Assembly: GCA_035457705.1 (NCBI GenBank)
Contig: DATIBD010000098.1
Coordinates: forward strand, 62,001 to 126,000
Reading direction: 5' to 3'
DNA from: DASPGQ01 sp035457705
GTDB lineage: Bacteria > Acidobacteriota > Vicinamibacteria > Marinacidobacterales > SMYC01
Length of the DNA stretch: 64,000 bases
The notes under the pieces are model-generated. The model searched no databases. It was not told the origin of the DNA and was given only the letters and a program-made list of their open reading frames with translations. Positions 34,084-42,747 of the stretch are shown in pieces. Both the position numbers and the translations under genes were made by a program. Position 1 is the stretch's first letter. Each line of letters begins with the position of its first letter.

Positions 34084-34544
34084 GCTCGCCGGATTCCCAT
34101 GACGCGCCCAGCCTGCTCGGGCTTTGCGAGGTGACGGTGTTCCTCGAAGAGATCCCCGAGAATGGAGCGCGTCGCAGCGGGGAGCTGTGCCGAGCGGCGG
34201 GTTTTCATGTCGACGAAGGTCGACAAGTGCTCGCAGGTCGCGGAGAGGAAGTCCTTCTCCCCATGAACGAGTCGCTGAAAGTAGTGTACCCGTTTCGAAT
34301 CCCAGTCGAGTAGCTGGAGCGTGATGCGAAACGGCTCGCCTTCGCGCAGCTCGTGCAGGTAGACGAGGTGATCCTCCAGGGCGAACATCGACCCCGCATG
34401 GCTCTCGACGTAGTCCGGTCCGAGGCCGATCCTCTGGAGAAAAACGTCCGTCGCGCGGTCGAATGCCATGTGATAGTAAGCCACGTTCAGGTGACCGTTG
34501 TAGTCGACCCAGTCGCGCTCGATGCGGCCTTCGAGCAACAGCAT
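34080..34544 (-). CDS. Hotdog-fold acyl-CoA thioesterase
   Basis: This 154-residue protein is of the 4-hydroxybenzoyl-CoA thioesterase type. The active-site helix region reads DWVDYNGHLNVAYYHMAFD, with Asp and the NGH motif expected for the family. The strands LEDHLVYLHELREGEPFRIT and RVHYFQRLVH follow. It likely hydrolyses short or medium acyl-CoA (or carnitinyl-CoA-like) thioesters. The gene is translationally coupled to the kinase downstream, an unusual pairing. Confidence 0.85.
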   Translation of the reverse strand: MLLLEGRIERDWVDYNGHLNVAYYHMAFDRATDVFLQRIGLGPDYVESHAGSMFALEDHLVYLHELREGEPFRITLQLLDWDSKRVHYFQRLVHGEKDFLSATCEHLSTFVDMKTRRSAQLPAATRSILGDLFEEHRHLAKPEQAGRVMGIRRA

Positions 34545-34553
34545 CCTGTGACG

Positions 34554-34559
34554 ATTCTA
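34554..34559 (-). promoter_or_regulatory. Candidate -10 element TAGAAT for the thioesterase-kinase operon
   Basis: On the minus strand TAGAAT ends 9 nt before the thioesterase ATG, with no strong Shine-Dalgarno. The short 5' leader it implies resembles several other starts in the window. Confidence 0.35.
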
Positions 34560-34611
34560 TCGGACCTCGAGAAGTGGTAGAAAGCCGCGAGAGCTCGATG
34601 GAGGTGACCTC

Positions 34612-35847
34612 GTGGAACGTCGTGAGTTTCTGAAGTCCGTCGTTACGGCTCCAGTCGTCTTGGGACCGTCGAAGCGAGTGGTTCAAAGTGTTTCGGCTTC
34701 TCTCGAGGACAACGTCTATACGAGATACCTGGGCGTGAGACCCCACCTCGGGGCTCATGAGCACATTTCACGTCTCGGAGGCTCTCGAATGCATCCGGAC
34801 GTCATCGAAGCACTCGTGGAGGCCAACCGATATTTCGTGGATATGAACGAGCTGACCGAAGCCGCGGGAAAGCGTGTCGCCGAGCTTCTCGGAGCCGAAG
34901 CGGCTCTCGTGACCGCGGGCGGATTCTCCTCGATGATCCTGGGCGCCGCCGCCTGCCTCACTGGCACGGATCCCGACAAGGTCGACGAGCTTCCCCATCC
35001 TACCTGGCCAAGGCGAGAGTGCCTGATCCAATCCGAGCATCGGTTCTCTTACGACCGCGCTTATCGCGCGGCGGGCATGGTCATCGCTGAAGCCAAGAGC
35101 CGCGAGGATTTCGAGCAGAGAATTTCCAACAAGACCGCGATGATCGCGGTGCTCGCCGCCGTCGAAGAGCAACGGGAGTTCGGCCCGCCCGTGCCACGCA
35201 AGCGGGCGCTTCCCCCCGAGCCCGGCGCCCTGATGCCCAAAGAGCTCATAGCCATCGGAAAGCGGGCGGGCGTTCCCGTACTGGTGGACATGGCCTCCGA
35301 TTTGCCTCCCGCTTCCAATCTCACGCGATGGGTGAGGGAGGGCGCCGATCTCGTGGTCATCAGCGGCGGCAAGGGTCTTCTGGGCCCGCAGTCGACGGGC
35401 ATACTTGCGGGGCGCGAGGATCTCATCGCCGCGGCCCGCTTGAATGCAGCGCCGAACGGCAACATCGGCCGCGGCATGAAGGTGGGCAAGGAGGAGGTAA
35501 TCGCCCTCGTCGTGGCCCTCGACCGCTACACCCGGCTCGACCACGACAAAGAGATCGAGAGCTGGAACGAGAAAGCCCGCTGGCTGGAAAAGGAGCTACG
35601 CGGGATTCCTGGCGTACGGGCCGAGTACGCCGTCAACACCAAGGGCTACGCCGACGTCGACTTGAGCTGGGACGAGAACGTCATCGGCCTGTCGCACGAG
35701 GAGCTGCGGGAAAGGTTGATGGCTGGTTCGCCAAGAATGACCTATGACGGCACTACCGTGCGGGTTCGCCAGCTAACGGACGACGAGCTCGTTGTCGTCG
35801 CCCGAAGGCTCAGGCAAGTTCTGGAAGCGGCGGCGAGATCGGGATAG
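34612..35847 (+). CDS. SelA/DgaE-like PLP-dependent enzyme
   Basis: This 411-residue fold-type-I PLP enzyme shows LGGSRMHPDVIEALVEAN, an aldolase-like LVTAGGFSSMILGAAACLTG, VPVLVDMASDLPP (cofactor Asp) and the Schiff-base Lys in ISGGKGLLGPQSTG. These match the SelA-related group that includes D-glucosaminate-6-phosphate ammonia-lyase. The N-terminus has RREFLKSVV, a twin-arginine-like start. It lacks the RNA-binding features of true L-seryl-tRNA(Sec) selenium transferase, so I do not call it SelA despite selD at 11 kb. GTG start with GGAGG 8 nt upstream. Confidence 0.85.
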   Translation: MERREFLKSVVTAPVVLGPSKRVVQSVSASLEDNVYTRYLGVRPHLGAHEHISRLGGSRMHPDVIEALVEANRYFVDMNELTEAAGKRVAELLGAEAALVTAGGFSSMILGAAACLTGTDPDKVDELPHPTWPRRECLIQSEHRFSYDRAYRAAGMVIAEAKSREDFEQRISNKTAMIAVLAAVEEQREFGPPVPRKRALPPEPGALMPKELIAIGKRAGVPVLVDMASDLPPASNLTRWVREGADLVVISGGKGLLGPQSTGILAGREDLIAAARLNAAPNGNIGRGMKVGKEEVIALVVALDRYTRLDHDKEIESWNEKARWLEKELRGIPGVRAEYAVNTKGYADVDLSWDENVIGLSHEELRERLMAGSPRMTYDGTTVRVRQLTDDELVVVARRLRQVLEAAARSG

Positions 35848-35852
35848 TGGAG

Positions 35853-36704
35853 CTAGGCGAACGAGCCCGCCACTCCCGCGGGAGTTGCGGTCCGGTCGTA
35901 GATGGCGAGCTCCACGACGAATTCGCGGTCGCCATCGATATCGGCCGCAAGAGCGTGGTATGCGCGGGCGGGCGCCGAGCTGCTTCCATTATGGAAGATG
36001 GGGCGTCCTGCCTCCGCGGCATCGGCCAGTCGCACGGCCTTGGGTATGGGCTTGAACGCGTGCACTCCCCAGAGATGGGCCTGGAGGGCGATGTGCTCCA
36101 TCATCCTCAGGGCGTGTCGACTCCGGCTATCGTACATGGTGGGAAGGAAGCCCGCGACCTTCAGCGATGCGTTGAGCCGCGAGCGAATGTCGTCGACGGC
36201 TGACATGATGCTCGGAAGCTGGTTCGCCGCGAGGAACTCGGTCTGGACCGGGATCAAGACGTCATGGGCCGCCGTCAGAGCGTTCGTGGTAAGGGAGTTG
36301 ATCGAGGGGGCGCAGTCCAGCAAGACGTAATCGAAGCGGTTGAGGTGGGGAGCGAGCGCACGCCTCAGAGCTCTTTCACAGTTGCCGTGCACGACCAGCT
36401 CGCGCTCGCAGTGACCGATTCCGTAACCGCCGGCCACGACCATTCCCTGAACGGGCACGAAAGCCTCGGCCAGATTCCCGGTGTCGAAAAAAGCCGTGCT
36501 CAGCAGGGCGTCAGCCAGACCGGGTCGCGGCATGGGAACTTTGAGTGCGGAGCAAAGGTCCTGCTGGTCGTCCAGGTCGACCAGGAGAACGCGCCGTCGT
36601 CTCGCCGCCAGCGCGGCACCGAGGTTGATGACCGTCGTCGTTTTCGCCACGCCGCCCTTGCGGTTCGCCACGGCGATGACTCGGGTCGATATCGTTGAGC
36701 TCAT
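35853..36704 (-). CDS. ParA/MinD-family ATPase
   Basis: This 283-residue P-loop ATPase begins IAVANRKGGVAKTTTVINLG, a deviant Walker A (KGGVAKT, residues 16-22) with the signature lysine. The switch regions are VLLVDLDDQQDL and DYVLLDCAPS. No ParB gene is adjacent, so it is an orphan positioning ATPase rather than the chromosomal parAB pair. It converges on the SelA-like gene and is divergent from rfbB. GGAG lies just before the ATG. Confidence 0.92.
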   Translation of the reverse strand: MSSTISTRVIAVANRKGGVAKTTTVINLGAALAARRRRVLLVDLDDQQDLCSALKVPMPRPGLADALLSTAFFDTGNLAEAFVPVQGMVVAGGYGIGHCERELVVHGNCERALRRALAPHLNRFDYVLLDCAPSINSLTTNALTAAHDVLIPVQTEFLAANQLPSIMSAVDDIRSRLNASLKVAGFLPTMYDSRSRHALRMMEHIALQAHLWGVHAFKPIPKAVRLADAAEAGRPIFHNGSSSAPARAYHALAADIDGDREFVVELAIYDRTATPAGVAGSFA

Positions 36705-36824
36705 ATCGCACTCCAGGCTGGGGACGAGATCAGCTTACGGAACGCCTTCGGCCCACTCAGTGATCCGGTTCGGGTGGAAACGCGAACAGGGGGTCTGGGG
36801 ATTTTCCCCCGCTGGCCGTTCGTC

Positions 36825-36855
36825 TTGCTCGGTCGCAGGAAGGTTGGGGTATAGT
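36825..36855 (+). promoter_or_regulatory. Candidate promoter for rfbB, leaderless
   Basis: TTGCTC (36825-36830) and TATAGT (36850-36855) are 19 nt apart. The -10 ends 6 nt before the GTG start, and no Shine-Dalgarno is visible. Confidence 0.4.
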
Positions 36856-36861
36856 GCCGGC

Positions 36862-37899
36862 GTGTCGACGTCCATTCTCGTCACCGGTGGTGCGGGGTTC
36901 ATCGGAAGCAACTTCATTCGCTACGTCTTCGAGCACCACCCCGAATGGAAGGTCACCAACCTCGATAAGCTCACCTATGCGGGTAACGTGGAAAATCTGC
37001 GCGAGATCGAGACCCGGCCCAACTACCGGTTCATTCGAGGGGACGTGGCCGATCGAGGCACCGTGGAGCCCCTCGTGGCCGAGAGCGACTACGTCGTCAA
37101 CTTCGCCGCTGAGACCCACGTGGATCGTTCCATCCTCGACGCGGGTGCGTTCATACAGACCGACGTCTACGGAACCTTCGTCCTGCTGGACTGCATGCGT
37201 GCCTCGGGACGAACCCGACGGTTCATCCAAATCTCGACCGACGAGGTCTACGGGACGATCGAAAAAGGCTCGGCGACGGAGTCGGACCCGCTCGCACCGC
37301 GAAACCCCTACGCGGCCAGCAAGGCGGGCGCCGACCGGCTCGCCTACTCCTTCTTCGTGACCTACGGGGCTCCGGTCATCGTGACGCGGGCCTCGAACAA
37401 CTACGGGCCGCGCCAGTACCCCGAGAAGATCATTCCGCTCTTCGTAACGAACGCGCTCGAGGACCAGCGGCTGCCGCTCTACGGAGACGGCCTCCAGGTG
37501 CGGGACTGGCTTCACGTCAACGATCATTGCCACGCCATCGATTACCTTCTCGAAATGGGAACCGACGGCGAGACGTACAACATCGGCGGCAGCCACGAGC
37601 TCACGAACGTCGAGCTGACCCGGAAGGTGCTTCGCATCCTCGACAAACCGGAACATCTGATCGAGCATGTAAAGGACCGGCCGGGACACGACCGGCGGTA
37701 CAGCCTGGATACGTCCAAGCTCAAAGCGCTCGGATGGTCTTCCCGCGTGCCCTTCGACGAAGGTTTGGAGGCGACCGTGCGCTGGTACCGCGACCACCCC
37801 GAGTGGTGGCAGCGCATCAAGAGCGAGAGCGCCGATTACCGGGACTTCCACGATAAGCACTACGGCGTCCGCTCGGACCGAACCGCATTCGACCGCTGA
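36862..37899 (+). CDS. rfbB: dTDP-glucose 4,6-dehydratase
   Basis: This 345-residue extended short-chain dehydrogenase has the NAD motif GGAGFIGSN near the start. The dehydratase signature is STDEVYG (Thr, Asp, Glu). The active-site Tyr and Lys sit in NPYAASKAG, and RASNNYGPRQYPEKIIP follows. It converts dTDP-glucose to dTDP-4-keto-6-deoxyglucose, the branch point for rhamnose and other deoxysugars. No rfbA, rfbC or rfbD lies nearby, so it is a detached member of the pathway. GTG at 36862 is the only start giving an intact Rossmann motif at the usual position. Confidence 0.95.
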   Translation: MSTSILVTGGAGFIGSNFIRYVFEHHPEWKVTNLDKLTYAGNVENLREIETRPNYRFIRGDVADRGTVEPLVAESDYVVNFAAETHVDRSILDAGAFIQTDVYGTFVLLDCMRASGRTRRFIQISTDEVYGTIEKGSATESDPLAPRNPYAASKAGADRLAYSFFVTYGAPVIVTRASNNYGPRQYPEKIIPLFVTNALEDQRLPLYGDGLQVRDWLHVNDHCHAIDYLLEMGTDGETYNIGGSHELTNVELTRKVLRILDKPEHLIEHVKDRPGHDRRYSLDTSKLKALGWSSRVPFDEGLEATVRWYRDHPEWWQRIKSESADYRDFHDKHYGVRSDRTAFDR

Positions 37900-37946
37900 T
37901 TGACCTTTCGGTCTCCAATTCCCCACAATGGAAGAAGAGCCGCCGG

Positions 37947-38690
37947 ATGAGCGAATCGACCCATACCAGGAGCGTCGCCGATCACTTCCGGCAGCTCTAC
38001 AAGCGGCTCGCGGAGCTCGAATCCCGCGTCGAGGCGGTCGAAGGTCGGGTCGATTCCGGCCCTTCTCCCGACTACCCGACGAAGCCGGACAACGAGGTCC
38101 TCGCTCAGGTCGTGGAGCTGGAGACCCGGCTGAAGCGTCTCGAGAGCGAGAACCGGGATCTCACCGAGCGATGTGATCGTCTCCAGGCGCACAACGAGGC
38201 CATCTCCAACCTCTATGTCGTAAAACACCGACTCCATGCGTCGTTCGAGCCGGGCGAGATCATGCGAATCATTCGCGAGATTCTCAGCGAGCTGGTCGGG
38301 GCAAGCGAGTTCGGCATCTTCCTGCTCGATCCCCGCCAAGCCGCGCTGCGTCGCGTGACCGGTCTCGGACCGGAGGCCGGGCCCGACTCCATATTGGTAG
38401 GTGATGGACCTCTCGGCCGAGTCGCGAAAGACGGCCAGGCTTTCTTCTACGAATCGTCAGGAAACGGCGAGCGGACGCCGGACGTCCCACTCGCCGCCAT
38501 CCCTCTGCGCGGCGAGACGGGACCCATCGGCATCATTGCCATCTGGCGCCTGCTTTCGCACAAGGACCATCTGAGTCCCATCGATCACCAGCTTCTCGAG
38601 CTCGTCGCGGATCATGCGCCCATCGCTCTGATGTCGGCGCACCTTCACCAGAGAAGCCGCGCCCGAAGTCGATCACAGGGCGGCAGTTAG
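37947..38690 (+). CDS. GAF-domain protein with N-terminal coiled coil
   Basis: This 247-residue cytoplasmic protein begins with a heptad-rich coiled coil (LYKRLAELESRVEAVEGRV; VELETRLKRLESENRDLTER). A GAF domain follows from about residue 95 (HRLHASFEPGEIMRIIREIL, FGIFLLDPRQAALRRVTGLG, GPIGIIAIWRL). No kinase, receiver or cyclase domain is attached. It may sense a ligand or redox state and act through a partner. It follows rfbB by 47 nt, so co-transcription is plausible. Confidence 0.85.
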   Translation: MSESTHTRSVADHFRQLYKRLAELESRVEAVEGRVDSGPSPDYPTKPDNEVLAQVVELETRLKRLESENRDLTERCDRLQAHNEAISNLYVVKHRLHASFEPGEIMRIIREILSELVGASEFGIFLLDPRQAALRRVTGLGPEAGPDSILVGDGPLGRVAKDGQAFFYESSGNGERTPDVPLAAIPLRGETGPIGIIAIWRLLSHKDHLSPIDHQLLELVADHAPIALMSAHLHQRSRARSRSQGGS

Positions 38691-39439
38691 CGGGTCAGCT
38701 CGTCCAGATACTGGGGGAACATTCTTCTCCACGTGGCCCAGTCGTGGTGCCAATCCGACCCCCAGGAGTCGAGGCGGTTGGGAACGCCTTTGTCTCCGAG
38801 AGAGTTCGCCACGCGCCACGACTCCCCGATGTTCTCCGCCTGGCCCTCTCCCGAAGCGAGGAGCACGAAACGGGTTCGCAGAGCGCCCAGCAAATCGCCC
38901 TCGAGACCGGGTAGAAAATGCAACGGCGAGGCGAAATAGAGATCCTCCGTGGGCGCTCGGCCAAAGAAGCGATCCAAATCATAGGTTCCCGAAATACATA
39001 ACGCGTGGGTGAAGGCATCCGGGTAACGGCACAGCACCGCGAGCGCGTTGAAGGCCCCGATGGACGATCCGGCAGCGATCACGCCGATGTTGTCGGCCGC
39101 GCAGTCCCGCCGAATGGCGGGCACGAGCTCGTAGTATACGAACTGCTCGAACTGATTGAGCAGCCACATGCGGTGCTCGGGCGTGCTCTCTTGAACCAGC
39201 ATGGCCCTGCCCGCGACGCTATCGCACGAATAGACCTTGATGCGTCCGCTGGCCAGGAGACCCGACAGCGCATCTATGGCCTGGAATCGCTCGATCTCCT
39301 CGGCGTCTCCTCCCGCCGTGGGGAAGAGCAGCACCGGAGTCCCGACCTCCCCCCATCGAACCACTTCGACTTCTCTCCCCAAACGGTCGGAATACCAGCC
39401 GGTCTTGAGCTTGCCCACAGCTACTCGTAAACCATCCAC
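38687..39439 (-). CDS. Esterase-like alpha/beta hydrolase
   Basis: This is a 250-residue alpha/beta hydrolase: nucleophile Ser in IAAGSSIGAFNAL (GxSxG), preceding strand VEVVRWGEVGTPVLLFPTAG, likely catalytic His in SDWHHDWATW. It belongs near the putative-esterase (esterase D/Fes-like) group. The GTG start overlaps the upstream esterase gene by 19 nt. It is the last gene of a four-gene operon that starts with an ATP-grasp ligase, and it may cleave a product of that pathway. No signal peptide, so cytoplasmic. Confidence 0.85.
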   Translation of the reverse strand: MDGLRVAVGKLKTGWYSDRLGREVEVVRWGEVGTPVLLFPTAGGDAEEIERFQAIDALSGLLASGRIKVYSCDSVAGRAMLVQESTPEHRMWLLNQFEQFVYYELVPAIRRDCAADNIGVIAAGSSIGAFNALAVLCRYPDAFTHALCISGTYDLDRFFGRAPTEDLYFASPLHFLPGLEGDLLGALRTRFVLLASGEGQAENIGESWRVANSLGDKGVPNRLDSWGSDWHHDWATWRRMFPQYLDELTR

Positions 39440-40587
39440 AGGGGTCCGGGGAAGAGCCAGGAGAGTCCCTCGCGCATACGATCGCGCCAGTTCTCCCAGT
39501 TGTGGCCGTCACGCGACTCCCGGTAGCGAATCTCCATCCCCGTGCGCTGGAGGAACGGAACGAGGGATCGATTCTCGTAGATGAGACTCTCGTACGTGCC
39601 GCAGCTCACGAAAATTTTCTCGCTCACCGCCTTCGGGTCTTCACGGAAGTCGTTCATGAACTGGACGACGGGATCGAAAGTGGGTCCGCGTTGATGTTCG
39701 CCGATGTCGGTGAAGGCAAAGGATCCCGATTGCAGGAGCAGCCGGCCGAAGAATCCCGGGTAGCGCCATGCCGTGGTGAGCGACGCCACCGCTCCGAAGC
39801 TGGCCCCCATGAGGCCACGATGACGCGGCGTGCCCAATAAGGGGAACTCTCTCTCGAGATATGGCACGAGCTCTTCCGTGACGTAGCGGGCGTGAGGCTC
39901 GTGATTCGCGTACTCGACGAGACGCTTCTCCGGGTGGGTGAAGGCTACGATCATCCCCGGGATCTCCAAGCGGTAAATGAGATTGTCGAGGACGGTCTTC
40001 ATGCCCGAGTACTTGATGTACTCGAGCCCGTCGTGGACGATGAGAAGAGGGTATCGGCGCGTTGGCCGGAAACGAGCTGGCCGGTAGATCATCAGCCGGC
40101 GCTTGCCCTTCATCGCCTGGCTCTCGAACATCACCTCCTCGAGCGTGCCCGGACGGGCTTCGGGATCGGGCGTCGCCCAGTCTGGAACGCGGTATCCGGC
40201 GGTGTGGCACACCGAGTTGTCGCCGAACGGATCGGAGGCCTTGTGAGGATTCAAGGGATCGAGCAACCACTCCATCTTGCCTTCGTGCAACCGCTGGAGC
40301 TTGTACTCGATCCTCGATTCGGCGGGAAGCTCCATAACCAGGTACCAGAGACTCGTACCCTCGATGCGATGAAACTCTTGGGACGACGGGAGCCCGTAAA
40401 TCCAGTGTCCCAGGAAAACTGCCTCGGCAGAGCCGCGGTAGACGAAAGTCGTGTAAGGCCCTTCGAGGAGTGGAAACTCGTGCGCGGCCAGAAAGTCGTC
40501 GACCTCCTTCTTTCCCGGCTTCTGATCGGCCAGCCGGTGTATCGCGAGCCGTCGATCGACGATCTGCTCGCGAGCGCGTTTCACCAT
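39421..40587 (-). CDS. Fes-like (enterochelin-esterase family) hydrolase
   Basis: This 388-residue protein has an N-terminal immunoglobulin-like (CBM48-type) domain (VYRGSAEAVFLGHWIYGLPS). An esterase domain of the Fes/esterase-D family follows: nucleophile Ser in LMGASFGAVASL, LIVHDGLEYIKYSGM, and likely His in SRDGHNWENW. It overlaps the S51-like gene by 7 nt. Siderophore esterase function is only one possibility, since no siderophore synthesis genes are nearby. In this operon the natural substrate may be an ATP-grasp product. Start at 40587 is chosen at that overlap. Confidence 0.88.
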   Translation of the reverse strand: MVKRAREQIVDRRLAIHRLADQKPGKKEVDDFLAAHEFPLLEGPYTTFVYRGSAEAVFLGHWIYGLPSSQEFHRIEGTSLWYLVMELPAESRIEYKLQRLHEGKMEWLLDPLNPHKASDPFGDNSVCHTAGYRVPDWATPDPEARPGTLEEVMFESQAMKGKRRLMIYRPARFRPTRRYPLLIVHDGLEYIKYSGMKTVLDNLIYRLEIPGMIVAFTHPEKRLVEYANHEPHARYVTEELVPYLEREFPLLGTPRHRGLMGASFGAVASLTTAWRYPGFFGRLLLQSGSFAFTDIGEHQRGPTFDPVVQFMNDFREDPKAVSEKIFVSCGTYESLIYENRSLVPFLQRTGMEIRYRESRDGHNWENWRDRMREGLSWLFPGPLWMVYE

Positions 40588-41519
40588 GACGTCACCTGCT
40601 CGACGCTGCCGTCGGGGCAGAGTCTTCGAGCGCCGCTCGAGCTCCAGCGTTCTCCATCCCAGGTCATGGAATCGCCCGGTCCCATGACGATGCACGCGTC
40701 GGGCGCGAATCGCTCGGCGAAGGAGCCGACGCGGTGGGTATCGTCGAGGTCGAGCCGTTTCTGCCCGTCGGGAAGGGCGACGAGGCGCTTGCAGAGGCCG
40801 AGCCCCTGTTCCATCACCTCGGCATTGCCGGGTCCTTGCGGCGGATGGTCATGAAACAGGACGACGCGCTCGGTAACGACCATGGCCCCCGCCGACCAGG
40901 CGACGACGTCTTTTCCCTCGGCAAGCTCCCGGACACCGAACAGTCGCAGGCGATTCAGAAGGACCGCGACGTGACCACCGGCCACGACGAGCGCCGCGGC
41001 GGCTCTCAGTATCTTTGCAACCTCTTCCCGTTGCTCGGCCACGGATTCCCGCTCCAGAGGCTTCCACCTCTCCTCGAACTCGCTCCGGACCTCGACGATG
41101 CGCTTCAGGTGCCAGCTATCGAGCTCACGAAGCTGCCTCATCGCGTGATCCCGCTCGGGCCTCAGCAACCGCGCATCCCCCGACTCGCGGAGCAGCCGGA
41201 GCACGGCGTCCCGAGCGTACGAAAGCCGCATCTGATAGAGGCCCTCTATCTCGCGAAGCTGCCGCTGCATTTCGCGGTGGGCCTGGGTGAATTCCGGATC
41301 GAAGCGAAAGACGCGGTCGGCCCGGCTGTAGAGCTCCAGATCGACTGAGCGGCCCCCGAGATGCTTGTCGAGCTCCTCGTCCTCTCCCTCGCGCTCCTGC
41401 CAGCCGGCCGTTACCACGGCGAGCGGCCCCTCGGGCTCGATGCCCAGAGTCGGGAACAGCTTTCCCAGAAACGGCTCGTGATGTTGCGGGCCGAGAAGCC
41501 AGACGGTTCTCGCGCTCAT
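40581..41519 (-). CDS. S51-like peptidase (peptidase E/cyanophycinase fold) with helical insertion
   Basis: This 312-residue protein of the class-I glutamine-amidotransferase-like fold has the S51 features AALVVAGGHVAVLLNRLRLF and the nucleophile elbow VVAWSAGAMV (Ser). The next segment RVVLFHDHPPQG may supply the His. Unlike peptidase E it carries a long charged helical insertion of about 100 residues (about 75-175: REMQRQLREIEGLYQMRL; RQLRELDSWHLKRIVEVRSE). Its ATG overlaps the ATP-grasp stop as ATGA. S51 enzymes cut Asp-X or beta-aspartyl bonds. I infer hydrolysis of an amide made by the neighbouring ligase. Confidence 0.82.
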   Translation of the reverse strand: MSARTVWLLGPQHHEPFLGKLFPTLGIEPEGPLAVVTAGWQEREGEDEELDKHLGGRSVDLELYSRADRVFRFDPEFTQAHREMQRQLREIEGLYQMRLSYARDAVLRLLRESGDARLLRPERDHAMRQLRELDSWHLKRIVEVRSEFEERWKPLERESVAEQREEVAKILRAAAALVVAGGHVAVLLNRLRLFGVRELAEGKDVVAWSAGAMVVTERVVLFHDHPPQGPGNAEVMEQGLGLCKRLVALPDGQKRLDLDDTHRVGSFAERFAPDACIVMGPGDSMTWDGERWSSSGARRLCPDGSVEQVTSW

Positions 41520-42739
41520 TCCGCTCGCACCCTGACCGTCCGCCCTACTCGATCGAGAAGCTGCCGTAAGGTGTCGTAGTCGGGATGCTTCATTCGGATC
41601 CAGGAATTCGCCATGTAGCCTTCCGCCACGGGCTGGGTCGGAGTGCCGGGACTAGGCAAATGGTAATCGATGATCCATTGGCCCAGGTCGCGCTCGATGA
41701 CGGACAGCCCTTCGTAGCCGATGATCCGGCCATCCCGTTCGGGTCTCAAATTGATGATGCCAGCCGAATAGGCGCGCGTCGGCTTCTGACTCGAACGGCC
41801 ATGAACAACCGCCATGGCCCATTCCCGGTACAAATCCATTTCGTTGCCGGCACAATAGAGATCCCAAGCCCTTACGCCGGGTGGACGGCAGCCAATCTCG
41901 GAGAATTTGAGTCCCTTGGGTCCAAAGAACCACTCCATGTGTGTGGCCGACGTGTCGATCCCGAGAATCGAGATGACTTTCTGCCCCATCTCCCGAACTT
42001 CTCGATAGTCAGGAGCGGATTCGATGCGGTTCGTCGTGAGGAACTGCGGCGAGATCCATCGCGTCCTCATCGCCTCGAGCACGTTGGGATAGTAATGAGA
42101 GATGAAGTCGTGGACGACACTCCCCCCAATCGTGAGCGTGTCGTAGAACGCTTCGTGCCCCTCGACGTACTCTTCGACGGCGAGGACGACGCCCTGGTCG
42201 ATTCCCATCTCCCCCATCGCCCAATCGAGCTCCTCCATGGTCGTGGCATGGCGCGTTCCCGACGCGCCAGCGGCCGCGGGGGGTTTCAGGACCACGGGCA
42301 GGCCAACGGATCCGGCAAAATCACGGATCTCTTCCCGGGAGCCGGATCCGAGCAACTGAGCGCACGGAATGCCGCCCTCACGCAGAACTTCTTTCATCGC
42401 GGGCTTGTCCCGACAAAGAAACGCGGTCCGCGAAGTAGTTCCGGGAATGCCGCAGGCCTCTCGGACATGGGCGGCTGGGAGGACGTGAGCCTCGACCGTC
42501 GCCTCGAGACGATCCACGGGAAGCTTGGACTGGAGCCATTGCACGCGTTCGACCATGACCCGCTCGTCGCAGACGTTTTGTACCTGCTCGTAATGGGTGA
42601 GCCAGCGCCTCAGTCCCTCGTCTAGAGAATCCTTCGGACGCTCGCCGATGCCAGTCACCGTGGCGCCAACGTCGTGGAGCGCACGGGCAAACTCCCGCTG
42701 GTTGACGGGAAAGCACGGCTCGACGAGGACGACGTGCAT
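41516..42739 (-). CDS. ATP-grasp ligase, paralogue 1
   Basis: This 407-residue ATP-grasp enzyme has an N-terminal Rossmann-like pre-ATP-grasp domain (VVLVEPCFPVNQREFARALH; VTGIGERP). The ATP-grasp core follows, with Lys152 in LPVVLKPPAAAGASGT. The metal-binding stretch is FSEIGCRPPG, preceded by THMEWFF. It should join a carboxylate to an amine or thiol via an acyl phosphate. It heads a four-gene operon with 4- to 19-nt overlaps (S51-like peptidase, two esterases). Two further members of the same subfamily lie at 47.3-49.8 kb. Substrates are unknown. Confidence 0.9.
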   Translation of the reverse strand: MHVVLVEPCFPVNQREFARALHDVGATVTGIGERPKDSLDEGLRRWLTHYEQVQNVCDERVMVERVQWLQSKLPVDRLEATVEAHVLPAAHVREACGIPGTTSRTAFLCRDKPAMKEVLREGGIPCAQLLGSGSREEIRDFAGSVGLPVVLKPPAAAGASGTRHATTMEELDWAMGEMGIDQGVVLAVEEYVEGHEAFYDTLTIGGSVVHDFISHYYPNVLEAMRTRWISPQFLTTNRIESAPDYREVREMGQKVISILGIDTSATHMEWFFGPKGLKFSEIGCRPPGVRAWDLYCAGNEMDLYREWAMAVVHGRSSQKPTRAYSAGIINLRPERDGRIIGYEGLSVIERDLGQWIIDYHLPSPGTPTQPVAEGYMANSWIRMKHPDYDTLRQLLDRVGRTVRVRAE

Positions 42740-42747
42740 GGCGTCGC

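Noticed and set aside
34612..35847. True SelA (L-seryl-tRNA selenium transferase)
   Set aside because: The PLP fold matches the wider SelA-like group, but tRNA-binding features and sel neighbours are missing.
35853..36704. Plasmid or integrative-element partition locus
   Set aside because: A lone ParA without ParB, replication or integration genes does not indicate a mobile element.
39421..40587. Siderophore system because of a Fes-like esterase
   Set aside because: No siderophore synthesis or uptake genes are nearby, and this esterase family has many other substrates.
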